Notes under the pieces: generated by a model
Database searches by the model: none
The model's input: the letters and a program-made list of their open reading frames with translations, nothing else
Told to the model about the DNA's origin: nothing
Shown: piece after piece, positions 35,801 through 46,018 of the stretch
Layout: every line of letters starts with the position of its first letter
Numbering within the stretch: the first letter of the stretch is position 1
Assembly: GCA_034096865.1 (NCBI GenBank)
Contig: JAWQFJ010001248.1
Span: 41,001-105,000 of the forward strand
Source of the DNA: Theodoxus fluviatilis
Lineage: Eukaryota; Mollusca; Gastropoda; Cycloneritida; Neritidae
Length of the DNA stretch: 64,000 nucleotides
Direction: 5' to 3'
Made by a program: the position numbers and the translations under genes

Positions 35801-37538
35801 AAAATTAGTCACGGATATGACGTGGCAGATACTAAGCATTCTGGGTAGCCAAATAAACACACTTCCTTCCCACGTTTACGGAGTGAAAATCGAGTGATTA
35901 CAAGCGGAGAAATGATCGTTTTTGTGAAGAGATCTGATCTCGCGCAACATGGCTGACGATCCTGCAGCGATCCGTGAAGGGAGTGATATCGAAGCTGATT
36001 CAGATGAGGAGTTCGAAGCACTTTCGGGAGACTACTGTAGCGATCGTTTGGGTGCTGAACAGTCGCAGGAGTGCTTTGAGTTTCTGGAGGAGGAGGATCA
36101 TGATGTCGAAGAGGAGTTCGAAGGATTCCAGGGAGAGTGGAAGTATGAGAACTTTAGACCATGCCTCCGCCATGATCTCTCCACAAAAACGATCGTTTCT
36201 CCGCTTGTAAATATAATCACTCGATTTTGAAGGTACCCTGATATTTTGCATACTTTAAGCTTTCAAACAGTGTTTGAATCTTGTCAATATGTTTAATATA
36301 AGTTGAGTTATATACTTTTTTGTTGGAAATATCTTTCAAATGCCGAAAGGACAAATTTCTTAGATTTTACATATGTGTACATTATCTCATATTTGTCATA
36401 ATATTTTGCCAACTGCTCTGATTTCTTTTGAAATTTTAATTGCAAATATAAAAATGAATCAGCTTCAAGACTATGTAAAGTTTTTACTGTTTCAATGAGA
36501 ATAAGTTGAGTTGAATAGTATTTTGGAGCCAAAACATTATGTGTTCTTAAAAAATTTTCACTTTTGTCACCTTTCCAATTTTTTACAGGAACATTTTGTA
36601 CTCTAGGAGCTGCAGTCATGATGTAGTGGAGTAGATTATTTATTTACCTTTCTAACAGTTTTTAGATCTTGTTTCTATGATGTGTAGAAGAGAAGAAATA
36701 ATTTTTTGAATAAAGGATGTCGACTTCTTTTTTTCCCCGGAAAAACCCTCAGGTTTTAGGGAGGCTTTTTCATCACGCACTGTAGGTCGCAATGGGTTAA
36801 CAAAATCACTTATTTTTAATGCACATGAGGCAAAGGTTTGGCTTACCTGAAGGCATTCCACCATGTCTTTGAGATTCTGTTTGAACTCTGCAAGAGGCAC
36901 GTGCTGGCGGGGGTTGAGAGAGCCGTCATTCGAGTCATTAGCACCAAGGAAAATGACCACAGCTGCCGTCTCTTTGGCCTCGGCTGCAGTGAACACCTGT
37001 GGCATCAACATCTTCACCCATCGCGAGTTGTAGCCTGAGAACCCCCGGTTGAAGACATCACATGTCCTGTAACAATCAACCCATGACTTTAGTATAGGTT
37101 ACACATTTGATTCGCTGATGGACTGACGAATGGATGGATGGACATACAATGATACAGATGGACACACACAGATGGATGGATGGATGGGCACACGGATGGA
37201 TGGATGGATGGATGGACAGACAGCACAGGAATGGGCGGATGGACATACAGATGGACACACACAGATAGATGGATGGATGGATGGGCGGGCACACAGATGG
37301 ATGGGCGGGCACACAGATGGATGGACGGAAGGATGGACAGACAGCTAAGGAACGGATGGACATACAGCACAGGAATGGACGGACATACAGATGGACACAC
37401 ACAGATGAATGGATGGATGGATGGGCACACAGATGGATGGACGGATGGATGGACAGACAGACATATGGATGTAATGATCAACATAACTTAAATACAGATA
37501 ATACAAATCTGTCTCCCTGATAGGATTAGGAGGCACAC

Positions 37539-37615
<77 letters not shown>

Positions 37616-37667
37616 GACAGACACAAAGACACACACACACACAGACAGACTGACAGACACATAGACA

Positions 37668-37733
<66 letters not shown>

Positions 37734-40700
37734 GACAGACAGACACATAGACAGACACACACACACACAAAGACAGACACACACACACACACAGATCCAC
37801 AAGAAAAAGGAAAAGAAGATGCACATGAGAAAGAAGATGGGGAAAGAAAGAAAAGCAAGCAAGGAAAAATGAAAGATGCAAAAGGGGGAAAATGGGAAAG
37901 AGGAAAAAAGAAAGAAAGAAACGAAAGAGAAGCATGGACCAGAGGATAGATGTAAGGATAAAGAGACATTAGACAAAGACTTCATAACAATTAACATATG
38001 CATCTGATACACTGAGAAACACTTACCTTACATATCACAAAATCTGATAGAACTAAAGCATTTTATTTCTTTCTTTTGATTTAGCAAAGTACAGAGTTTT
38101 CCAACACTGAGACTGAGGGGCTCAAAGTCAAACAGGAAATGAACAGTAGACTTTCATGGGCATGCATGACCACAGCAAGTACACAACTGCTGACAAAGGT
38201 GGGTGGGGACTGGAGTGCAAGGCAAGCCTACCTCTGCAGATGGTCTGCCAGGAGAGCGATCCAGCACCCATCGTAGCCAAAGCCAAACTGAAACCCAACA
38301 AGAGCACCATCACATCACCACTGATTAGAATGATGCCACTAGGAAGAGTTGATTGGAAACTTGATTAATTGTTGTTAATCCCCAATCTTACAACTCAAAC
38401 TCAAATTCTTGTATTCAACTGAGCTTATCACACATCCAAAAATAAATCTTAAAACTTAAGCATATTTCATTCATGAAGTCTTGCTTTATATTATTATAAG
38501 AGAGGGTCACCATCTGCAAATTCATTTAGACAATTGACAGAAATCAACACATCCATGGTTTTTTCAATAAGATTAATAACCTCTTAGGAATCTTAGAACT
38601 AAGCACTAAAATTCAGACTGAGCTGGAGGATAGCAGACGCCTTCAATGGAACGCTAAAACAACGGCTGGCCTTCCACCCACCCGCCTACAGAACTCATTC
38701 CTGTCAAAGACAATTAGGTATTTTGCAACTGCCGTTTTCGTCTTTGTGCTGGGAGACAGTGAATAGTGCTGCGAGACACATGGATGCAATTCTCTTCATT
38801 GGAATGGACACTCTACTCGCTCGCAGCGCTAAATGTGGTGGTCAGTGGTAAGGTTGGAGTCAAGTAAGACGCAGGGGCGAAGTCGAGTTGCTTTCCACTC
38901 TTTATTGGCCGTTGGTACAAGCTCTTAGTAAATGAACTTCTGGACCCGGGTGGTGAAATGGTCTCTCTGGCTGCGTGCAGTCTCCCCCTTATCAAGCGGA
39001 TGCACGGACCTCACAGGAGCCAGGGTGTGGATTGTTCCACAAATCCTAACCCATGGCTCCGGGGTTGTGTTTCTATTTGGCAGAAAGGAGAGATTACTTA
39101 ATTGATCTCGCTTTGAAGTAACTTCTTACAAATGTTGCCTCATTCAGCATAACACAGTCTATTGAATGAATCATATGCTGTTGCAAGTGGTTGTCTTACT
39201 TGAGAGGAAACATCAGATTTATCTAGTCAAAATGTTACAATTCAGATGCCAGAGTGGGAGAACAGGCTCACTAGCCAGGGGTCACTCTAATGTAAGGAGG
39301 AGAGGTTGCAGAGCGGTCAGCTGGTCAGCTTGCCTTACAGAAAGGATGGTAAGGGGGGTTGGAAAGAGGTCTGACACACAGAGATCTGACACACAGGATA
39401 GGGGGGTGGGAAGAGACAGAAGCAGGGATAACTGAATAGAGGATGAACACGGCAGATGTACAATACACTTGGTGATAGGTGCACCCTATCACAGTATGAT
39501 TAAGGAGTTATCAGCCTGTGTAGGTTATTTAAGGCCATTGATCACACAAAAATCAGAGCTGGTGAGAATAAGAGCATGCCATGATTTCCCTACTTATTCG
39601 CCTCTTACAAATCATGTAGGGAGACGTGGTGGGTCTCTCCTTTTAGCCCCCAACCCACAGGGGATCGGGGGTAGTGGACTAATGCCCTGAGCATGGAAGT
39701 TCACTGTTGGTGTAAGAAATAAAATTCGTTTAAAAATATATAGTTTCGTGGTTACCAAAGAAAGTCTGTGTGTTTTGTTGGATACTATTATCCTCGATTT
39801 GTTTACCGTTTAACGTGATGTATCTTGTCATAAAACAATTAAAATAATTTTCGAAAATCAAAAGGAGGGTGCTTAGTGCTCCGCTTTCCCCAATGTATTA
39901 TTGTCAAAAACATCAGATGTTTCCACGTTGTGAACTTGTGGATGCAAAAATGGCCATTAATCATTGCGTTTTTCGTGGTTGAGGTCAATCTCCAAGAAAA
40001 GTGAATAGCACCAGACAACACGAGTTTGACCCACATCAAAACGACACTGCACGTTGACCCATTCACGGTGATAATCCACAACCTAATCATTCATCACGAC
40101 TTGCTACTGAGTGAGAGTAAACAATTGGAGGCCATTGATGATTGATTGAATGATTGATGATTGATAATCGGTGGCAAGATAAGCATTATGTTGCATGCTG
40201 CTGTGAGAACAATGTGGACAACTGCAGTCTTCCCGCTTTTTCCAGCCCATACATTTACACAGCTAAATAAAGGAAGCGAAGACACCGGGTCGATAAACTG
40301 CTGCAGCTACGTCGATGCCGATGCCAATGGTAGGCGTCGTTTTATCAGGAGACACCGGCGCGCTGCATGACGCGACCGGTGAATGTAATCCAGACCCCCC
40401 TCAAATTTGAATACCACGGTGGCGGAGAACTTTCCCAACACTTCCTCACATTCGTAAAAACTAGAGCAAGCAGCTATCACAGGCTGCCGCAAGCGCCAAA
40501 ACTCTGTCAAATGCACTGGACTTAGACTAGAAGGGAGCATGCAAAATTGTCTTGCTCAGAACATTTCACCTAAGGCCGAGGCAGGCGTTCGAGGTATCAG
40601 CTTGAAAAGCGCTAACCTCCGACGGCGTCTCTTCCTTCGGCAGCCGCCATCACTACCCCCGCCTCACCTGCCGGGCTTGCCAGCAGATCCTGCAGCCGTT

Positions 40701-40792
40701 ACTGTTGCTGTTGCACTGACCTGTGTGAGGGAGTCTCCAAACAGGTAGACGCGTGGCCAGCACCTGTTGTCCCCTTGGATAGCGGATGTCAT
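20636..40792 (-). CDS. IAH1: Isoamyl acetate-hydrolysing esterase 1 homologue (GDSL/SGNH hydrolase)
   Basis: Predicted serine esterase of the GDSL/SGNH family. The yeast founder hydrolyses isoamyl acetate, while the natural animal substrate is unclear. Six coding exons (40792-40721, 38287-38232, 37066-36847, 32591-32504, 25219-25098, 20833-20636) join in phase into 251 residues, close to the 248 I recall for human IAH1. Block I is FGDSLTQ with nucleophile Ser21. Block II is NRGFSGYN at 49-56. Block III is GAND at 84-87. Block V is DGLHL with Asp195 and His198. The catalytic set is therefore complete. No signal peptide is visible. The gene spans 20 kb because introns 4 and 5 are filled with tandem arrays that start at the splice sites, intron 3 holds a LINE relic and a piggyBac-like element, and intron 1 holds a SINE and a possible LTR. 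Confidence 0.94.
20834..24490. repeat. 29 + 26 bp composite minisatellite filling IAH1 intron 5
   Basis: Two modules are mixed. The first is a 29-bp unit around CATATGCAGTCAGGAACAAT. The second is a 26-bp insert, CTGCTGCAAGGTACAGACAT-like, present about 40 times. The 26-bp insert is the sequence of the last-exon 3' splice site on the minus strand (TACCTTGCAGCAGGA). Near the right end a 168-bp block is repeated, marked by an ACTCAT variant at 23839, 24007 and 24175. The modules contain no stop in the plus frames, so overlapping frames of up to 1204 codons appear. From 24491 to about 24900 the flank looks like a decayed relative. Confidence 0.95.
25098..25219 (-). CDS. IAH1: IAH1 exon 5
   Basis: [18 protein letters not shown] to YTEMMKSGE. 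Acceptor TGTGCAG, donor GTAAGT. It is isolated between two intronic arrays. Confidence 0.92.
25861..32503. repeat. 40-bp minisatellite filling IAH1 intron 4 (about 165 units)
   Basis: The unit reads CTCTACTCTGTACTGACAAC then ACAGACTGAAGTGGACACAG. Short variants lack about 10 bases (TACAGACTGAAG), and GACAGAGACTG and A/G variants occur on both flanks. A core from about 27722 to 28790 is essentially invariant. The right end runs directly into the donor site of IAH1 exon 4 (GTCAGTACAGAGTAGAG on the minus strand). Confidence 0.97.
32504..32591 (-). CDS. IAH1: IAH1 exon 4
   Basis: [20 protein letters not shown] and then AWEEECKTK plus one base. Acceptor TTCCAG, donor GTCAGT. The donor lies inside the first unit of the 40-bp array. 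Confidence 0.92.
32736..33222. repeat. (CA)n-rich compound microsatellite
   Basis: ACACACAGACAC-type repeats with interspersed ATGCAAGCAAGCACTCAC copies, in IAH1 intron 3. Frames rich in His/Thr or Cys/Val are by-products. Confidence 0.95.
33344..34373 (+). pseudogene. Retrotransposon RNase H domain relic
   Basis: One frame (33344-33883) carries [19 protein letters not shown] (first Asp), [12 protein letters not shown] (Glu) and [12 protein letters not shown] (Asp). After a TAG at 33881 the same frame continues with [19 protein letters not shown], which supplies the fourth acidic residue. It then ends at a stop near 34034. A shifted frame picks up the C-terminal zinc-knuckle-like part ([31 protein letters not shown]). 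The domain is therefore broken by at least one stop and one frameshift and is not functional. Confidence 0.85.
33345..34873 (+). mobile_element. 5'-truncated LINE, copy 2
   Basis: Contains the C-terminal part of a retrotransposon polyprotein with an RNase H domain, a 3' UTR, and a 3' end of GGCCTTATATAGCCTACAAG followed by GGCTGATAGG and about 15 CATC units. The same 3' end starts the window. Carrying RNase H downstream of the reverse transcriptase fits the I superfamily of non-LTR elements (inference). It lies in IAH1 intron 3, antisense to the gene. Confidence 0.85.
34874..35285. other. IAH1 intron 3, no feature seen
   Basis: AT-rich intronic sequence between the LINE tail and the piggyBac-like element. 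Confidence 0.5.
35286..36800 (+). mobile_element. Decayed piggyBac-like element with TTAA ends
   Basis: Left end TTAACCCTTTCCGACC and right end (complement) TTAACCCATTGCGACC are similar inverted termini, each with the TTAA duplication typical of piggyBac. The left third holds three degenerate repeats of about 200 bp, each with a GATATCACATGA-like word and a GAAAATCGAG word. An acidic frame at 35949-36230 resembles a piggyBac transposase N-terminus. The catalytic DDD region is absent. It is inserted in IAH1 intron 3, 46 bases past the exon 3 donor. Confidence 0.7.
35949..36230 (+). pseudogene. Acidic N-terminal fragment of a piggyBac-type transposase
   Basis: A 93-codon frame starting [13 protein letters not shown] with [13 protein letters not shown] and a second acidic block ([14 protein letters not shown]). 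Such acidic heads precede the catalytic domain in piggyBac transposases. The frame then runs into sequence that is an inverted copy of 35881-35932 and stops. Most of the gene is missing. Confidence 0.5.
36847..37066 (-). CDS. IAH1: IAH1 exon 3
   Basis: Contains [23 protein letters not shown] and [11 protein letters not shown], all family motifs. Acceptor ACAG, donor GTAAGC. The piggyBac-like element ends 46 bases past the donor. Confidence 0.94.
37120..37470. repeat. (GGAT)n / (GACA)n-rich minisatellite in IAH1 intron 2
   Basis: GGATGGATGGATGGGC and GGACAGACAGC words in longer repeats of about 75-85 bp. It begins about 55 bases upstream of the IAH1 exon 3 acceptor. Confidence 0.93.
37541..37795. 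repeat. (CA)n microsatellite with CAGACAGA inserts
   Basis: Long CA tracts broken by GACAGACAGA and AAAGACAG motifs, IAH1 intron 2. Confidence 0.96.
38232..38287 (-). CDS. IAH1: IAH1 exon 2
   Basis: [18 protein letters not shown] plus two bases of an Arg codon. Acceptor TTTCAG, donor GTAGGC. It corresponds to the family segment around GGWG.SLAD.L. Confidence 0.88.
38834..39041 (-). mobile_element. Possible LTR fragment in IAH1 intron 1
   Basis: On the minus strand the segment starts TGTGGAACAATCC, has AATAAA at 38906-38901, and ends ACTGACCACCACA, giving TG..CA ends with a 5-bp inverted terminus. No target-site duplication is visible, so this is only a candidate. Confidence 0.3.
39490..39675 (-). 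mobile_element. SINE-like element, minus-strand copy
   Basis: The minus strand reads GACCCACCACGTCTCCCTAC, then GAGGCGAATAAGTAGGGAAA, then GGCCTTAAATAACCTACACA and GGCTGATAACTC, as in the copies at 6240, 15841 and 42786. The tail is poorly kept. Confidence 0.6.
39676..40720. other. IAH1 intron 1, left part
   Basis: No gene seen. From about 40580 upstream the sequence becomes richer in CG dinucleotides, as expected near a promoter. Confidence 0.45.
40721..40792 (-). CDS. IAH1: IAH1 exon 1 (coding part)
   Basis: 24 codons from MTSAIQGDN to FGDSLTQ, carrying the Ser nucleophile. The ATG has A at -3. Donor GTCAGT, phase 0. Confidence 0.9.
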
Positions 40793-41179
40793 TGTCTCTA
40801 GAGGCACCGCTGGAGTCTGCACACACACTGACGAAGAGTAGCGTCACAGCGCTCTAGAGGAGGTCAGTCGCTCGTGCCGGTGATGAGGGAAAAAGACTCC
40901 CGGTGCTCGTTGAAAAGGCCACCCCATGATTAAAGTTTAAAAGAGGGTGATATTTTGAAAAGCACGATGTAGCTCTCTGCTGTGACTTTCTTTGTTGCAG
41001 TCTCTTAATCATGCCTGTTTGGATTATTTGATTAATACAGTTGATTTTTTTACCCTGTCAATAGCTTTTCTTTTGTTTGAGACACTGAACAACACTGATA
41101 TTTTGAAAGTCTTAATTCTATCTTTGCCTTTTTGTAGGTGTGAGTAACTGAGAAAATAAACATGTTTATGATATTGTGA
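40793..41179 (-). promoter_or_regulatory. IAH1 5' UTR and promoter region
   Basis: Sequence immediately upstream of the IAH1 ATG, CG-rich to about 40920. No TATA box identified; the transcription start is unknown. Confidence 0.4.
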
Positions 41180-41315
41180 ATAACCCAGATTCTTCCCGTC
41201 CCAGGGATAGAACCACGGCACTGCGCCTCGCACATCCTCCAACCCCAAAGCATGCTCGCCCATCTCCGCCTGTCCAAAGACATGGTTTCAATAAGCGAGT
41301 AGAGGCTGAGGGGCT
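41180..41315 (-). mobile_element. SINE-like dispersed repeat, copy 2
   Basis: Matches 5078-5215. The minus strand carries GTGGTTCTATCCCTGGGAC, similar to a polymerase III B box (GGTTCGANTCC). Confidence 0.5.
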
Positions 41316-42785
41316 GACACTAGTGACAGTGTAGGCGGTGAAAGAGGGGAGAGCACTGCACTACAAACATGCTTATGCTTTACCGTATCCACATGCTGTG
41401 GTAGAAAACAAAACTATGTGCAGTATGTGGCACTGCAAATACTTAGAAGACTGCAAGAACATGCATGCAACATTAAAATGACCTAAAACCTACTTATTTT
41501 TCCTGCATGTGATTTCTTAACCTATTCATGTATTCCATGCACATCAAAATCAACCACCCAGCCTGGTTTTTTTATAGTAAAGTTTTCTCTGCTCTGCTTA
41601 TTATTTCGTCTGTCACCTTTTCCTTTTTTTTTGAAAATGAACATTTGAATACGATGAGTTGTGTGAAATCTGATGTATTTGAGAGGACCTTTTATTACTA
41701 TAAGAAACAATGTTAGATTTGTGATGATCTTATGCCTGACTGGCAGAATACACCTTTGATGTTGCATCTTTACATTTGGTATTTGTTTATTGCCTCTGTT
41801 CATGTAGCAGTAAAATGTTTTGCAGCTTAGCAACTCTGGAAGGATAATTAAACTATTATTATCTCTCTGCGACAAGATCGCATGCATCTATGACAGTCAA
41901 ATTGATGATGAAAGAAAATTTTTAGGTAGAAGTAAGCACTTTGAATACTAAGCCATGCAAATTGAAACAAAACATCCCTTTGGTATTCCTTGCCTCCTCT
42001 CCCCACCCCACCCCCCACCCCCAGCCCTTCCCCCCACATGGTACACAGATTTCTAATCTCATCTCCAACTTTGGAGAGAGAGAGAAATCCCAACCTTTAC
42101 ATTTTAGCATTAGTATTATGATTCCAGTGGAGCAGTTGAGTGTTGATTCATATTCAAGCAACAAAAGAGTTGAAAATATGCATCATGTTCCATATTAAGC
42201 TTTCCCACTCACCTCCACCCCTCACCCCCACCCCTCCACCCTCACCCCCCATATGCTTGTAGCAGCCGCCTCCAAAACACCACTCTCTAGCTCTTGCATA
42301 AAGGGATGTATAGATAAAGAGATGTCCCTAGACAAACATTGTAGAGGACAAAGGAAACTGACAGTCAGTTTGGAAGATGAGAAAAGGTTGGTCTAATATG
42401 GACAGTGGAGGAATCTTACTGTCCAGTGTCACAGAGAGTATGCAGAGTGAAGATAAGGGACACCAGCTGTCTGCAAATAGGACAATCTTTGTTGTGTCAA
42501 TTAAGGCAGGGCTGACCAGTTGCTGCTGAATGTTCCTCCACAGTTGAAATCTGTGCACCCAGGTGGACAGGTACAGTTGCAAGAGGCTATATGCACATGT
42601 AGATAAGACTGGACATATTTCTGAAAAGTTTTGTTGACCACACAAAGCCAATTTGGTTTCCTTGTTGATGCTAACACAGAATCCGGTCTCTTCAACCCTT
42701 CAAGCACGTGCTGCACTGATAGCTATATTTTGTGTAGTGAATGCATGCAACTTTAAAGGGACTCTGGCTCTGTGGTTTACACTGG
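41316..42785. other. Intergenic, no gene seen
   Basis: Between the IAH1 promoter and the next SINE-like element. A C-rich run (42000-42035, 42200-42250) is the only notable composition. Confidence 0.5.
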
Positions 42786-43008
42786 TCCTTACCCCTGTGG
42801 GTTGGGGGTGGGGGTGGGGGGTGGGGCAGCAGGGGTAAGAATTGACCCACCATGTCTCCCTAAATGTTTCAGAAAAGGCGAATAACTTGGGAAATTGTGT
42901 CTTGACTTGTTCTTATTTTAACCAATTCTAGCATTTTTGTGATGAATGGCCTTACAAAGCCTACAAGGGCTGATAGGCCATAAAACTCTATCCATCCATC
43001 CATCCATC
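42786..43008 (+). mobile_element. SINE-like element with (ATCC)n tail
   Basis: The best-preserved copy. A G-rich stretch is followed by AATTGACCCACCATGTCTCC and AAAGGCGAATAACTTGGGAA. The tail GGCCTTACAAAGCCTACAAG, then GGCTGATAGGCC, then (ATCC)n is the same as the LINE 3' end at 362-428 and 34744-34873. Confidence 0.65.
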
Positions 43009-45112
43009 CGACTGGCCCTGCTGTCACCTTCTGCACCGAAGGTGCTCCCCTTTGTGTTGTATAATGGCTGCAACTGCTCTGTTGTGCAAATGTCTACAAC
43101 TTGAATGGCTGGGCCTGCCCATGTAATTAAAGAGAAGAAATGGAAACATGTGCTGATTTGATATGTTTCTCATCAGCAGCTTGACTTAGAAAATCTGGGA
43201 GCAGAAGCTTTAAAATGATGGTGGTAGTGGTCAGGGAGCAGAAGCTTTAAAATGATGGTGGTAGTGGTCAGGGAGCAGAAGAGCATGAAGAGCCAAACTT
43301 TTGAATCCTCACCTTTCCTGTAAATGTCTTTACTTCCTACCATCTCTACCATTCCCATATTTACCATCTCTACCATTCCCATATTTACCATCTCTACCAT
43401 TCCCATATTTACCATGACATCATTCTCATGATGAGGGAGGAGGTAGTGGTGATGGCACAGGAATGGAGATGGACATTTTCATGTATGTTTGAAAGTTATT
43501 GGAAACCAAGGAATGCATATGGATAGCCATCGGTATATCGTGTAGCCCTGTCATGTGCAGTATTTGTCATGTATTGCATATAAATGAGGAGTAAAATCTG
43601 CAATGTACTGCAATAGCATTTAGGTTGTGTTACACTGAATAGCACTCCACTGCACTGTATTGCATTGATCATAACACAGAGCCAAAGCCTTGTCTGCCTC
43701 TCCTCTGCAGGGTTTCAATTTTATGTTAATAAGAAACTCCACTTCAAAGATCCTCAAGTCATCATAGCAGAAAATTATGCCTCATGTGCTTTTCATTCAA
43801 GAGTAGGTGCTTATTCATGGATATATACTATGTGAACACAAAACTATTTGCACGTGCACACAAACATGCATGACATGCAACACACTATTACAATTTACAT
43901 CATCATGTTTATTTTGATAAGTAAGGAAAACCAATTTTCAGTCACCAAAGAGAACATTTTCGTTATACGGCTAAGCAGAGTCAATCACATTGCTGCTGAG
44001 AAAGAGAAAATCCAGAGTTTAGATATACATGTATACTGACAAGATGGCTCTGATTCTCTTGAAGAATACTGGCAAGACCACTGACTGAGAGCAATTCATA
44101 AACTTATATCCCTTGCCTATGCTAATTCAGAAATTCTACTCCCAAGCATCCCTTCCCATGCATATAAAGTACAATGCTCGCATCTGTTACAATATTTCAA
44201 ATCATTCATAGCGCATGTACAACACACGGACAGCACTACTCAGTATCAAGGTGCACCCATCCTCAAGAATAGGGCAAGCAAGAAATCAACAGCTGCAAAT
44301 GAACAACAGAAAAATAAAACTGAGTGAAGCCTGTTTTTATATTGTTGAATTGTGATGTACATAAGATTCTGCACTTAAATTCCACTCACACTCTGTTACA
44401 CCACATATGATTTGCATTAATAAATAGTCGTGGGATTTCCAGCTCAATGTGATGAAAATGGATATAAATACTTCTGGTTATTTGTTTGATCCAAAGTGAA
44501 GTCTGCTTAATCCCTAGTTGACTATTTGTTCTTGTCAATCAAATCTTGCTATACATATTGCTTCAAGTTACCAAGGCTCATGAATCAACTTCCTCGGTAT
44601 GGATGGACAATACTGAATTTAGTTCTCAGTGAATCTTCAAACTGATTCAACCTCATTCCCTGCAATGGCAAAAACTACAAGCAGAAGTCAGATATCACAT
44701 ATTCTCCAATAAAAATATCAATAAAATTTTGAGTATTATTCTTGTGCTATATTCTTTGCTATGTGAACACATTAGATAAAATCAATGGATGGAAATACTG
44801 CAATTCTTAAATACTTCAACAAATAAACAACCATAACTACTAGTGTTGCACATTTCCTCATAGGCAATGCCTTGTATACTAACGTATGGGTTCACAACGA
44901 ATAAAGATGTTGTCCAAGCTTTATGTATGAAACTTGAGTACAACATGCACACCGCAGTTGTCAGGTCAGTACATGCAGTTTGTTCTGTTGCTCGTGCAGA
45001 GCAAGTTGACAAGATGGTCACCACATTTTTTGCGTCAAAATCCATACGGTACCCGTATGTTTCTAGTTGTTGCACTGTGTAGATCCTGCAGCTCTGACAA
45101 AGTGAGATGATC
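43009..45112. other. Intergenic, small repeats only
   Basis: Two copies of a 37-bp unit (AGCAGAAGCTTTAAAATGAT) near 43200-43275, and about three copies of a 24-bp unit (ACCATCTCTACCATTCCCAT) at 43330-43413. No gene seen. Confidence 0.55.
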
Positions 45113-46018
45113 CAGATGTGACAAATGTGACATGAGGGAAAAGTTTCCACCCACACCAGGTATGCCAAGTGTGACAGGAGGGAAAACTTTCCACCCACAC
45201 CAGGTATGCCAAGTGTGACAGGAGGGAAAACTTTCCACCCACACCAGGTATGCCAAGTGTGACAAGAGGGAAAACTTTCCATCAGCACCAGGTGAACAAG
45301 AGGGGAAAGTTTCCACCCACACCAGCTGTGCCAAGTGTGACAGGAGGGAAAACTTTCCACCCACACAGCTGTGCCAAGTGTGACATGCGGGAAAACTTTC
45401 CACCCACACCAGGTATGCCAAGTGTGACAAGAGGGAAAACTTTCCAACAGCACCAGGTGTGCCAAGTGTGACATGAAGGAAAACTTTCCATCAGCGCCAA
45501 GTGTGACATGAGGGAAAACTTTCCAACAGCACCAGGTGTGACATGAAGGAAAACTTTCCATCAGCGCCAAGTGTGACAGGAGGGAAAACTTTCCAACAGC
45601 ACCAGGTGTGCCAAGTGTGAAAGGAGGGAAAACTTTCCACCCACACCAGGTATGCCAAGTGTGACAGGAGGGAAAACTTTCCATCAGCACCAGGTGAACA
45701 AGAGGGGAAAGTTTCCACCCACACCAGCTGTGCCAAGTGTGACAGGAGGGAAAACTTTCCACCCACACCAGGTATGCCAAGTGTGACATGCGGGAAAACT
45801 TTCCACCCACACCAGGTATGCCAAGTGTGACAAGAGGGAAAACTTTCCATCAGCGCCAAGTGTGACATGAGGGAAAACTTTCCAACAGCACCAGGTGTGC
45901 CAAGTGTGACATGAAGGAAAACTTTCCATCAGCGCCAAGTGTGATATGAGGGAAAACTTTCCAACAGCACCAGGTGTGCCAAGTGTGACATGAGGGAAAA
46001 GTTTCCATCAGCACCAGA
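45113..46018. repeat. 44-bp minisatellite between IAH1 and GRTP1
   Basis: About 20 units with GAAAACTTTCCACCCACACC and GCCAAGTGTGACAGGAGG, plus shorter variants with ATCAGCGCC. The minus-strand frame of 342 codons (Ser-His-Leu-Ala-Tyr-Leu repeats) is a by-product. Confidence 0.95.

Noticed and set aside
36308..36619. 103-codon minus-strand frame in the piggyBac-like element
   Set aside because: The composition is AT-driven (Lys, Tyr, Phe) and no transposase motif is visible.
44782..45810. 342-codon minus-strand frame
   Set aside because: Translation of the 44-bp minisatellite with an unrelated tail; no domain and no gene structure.
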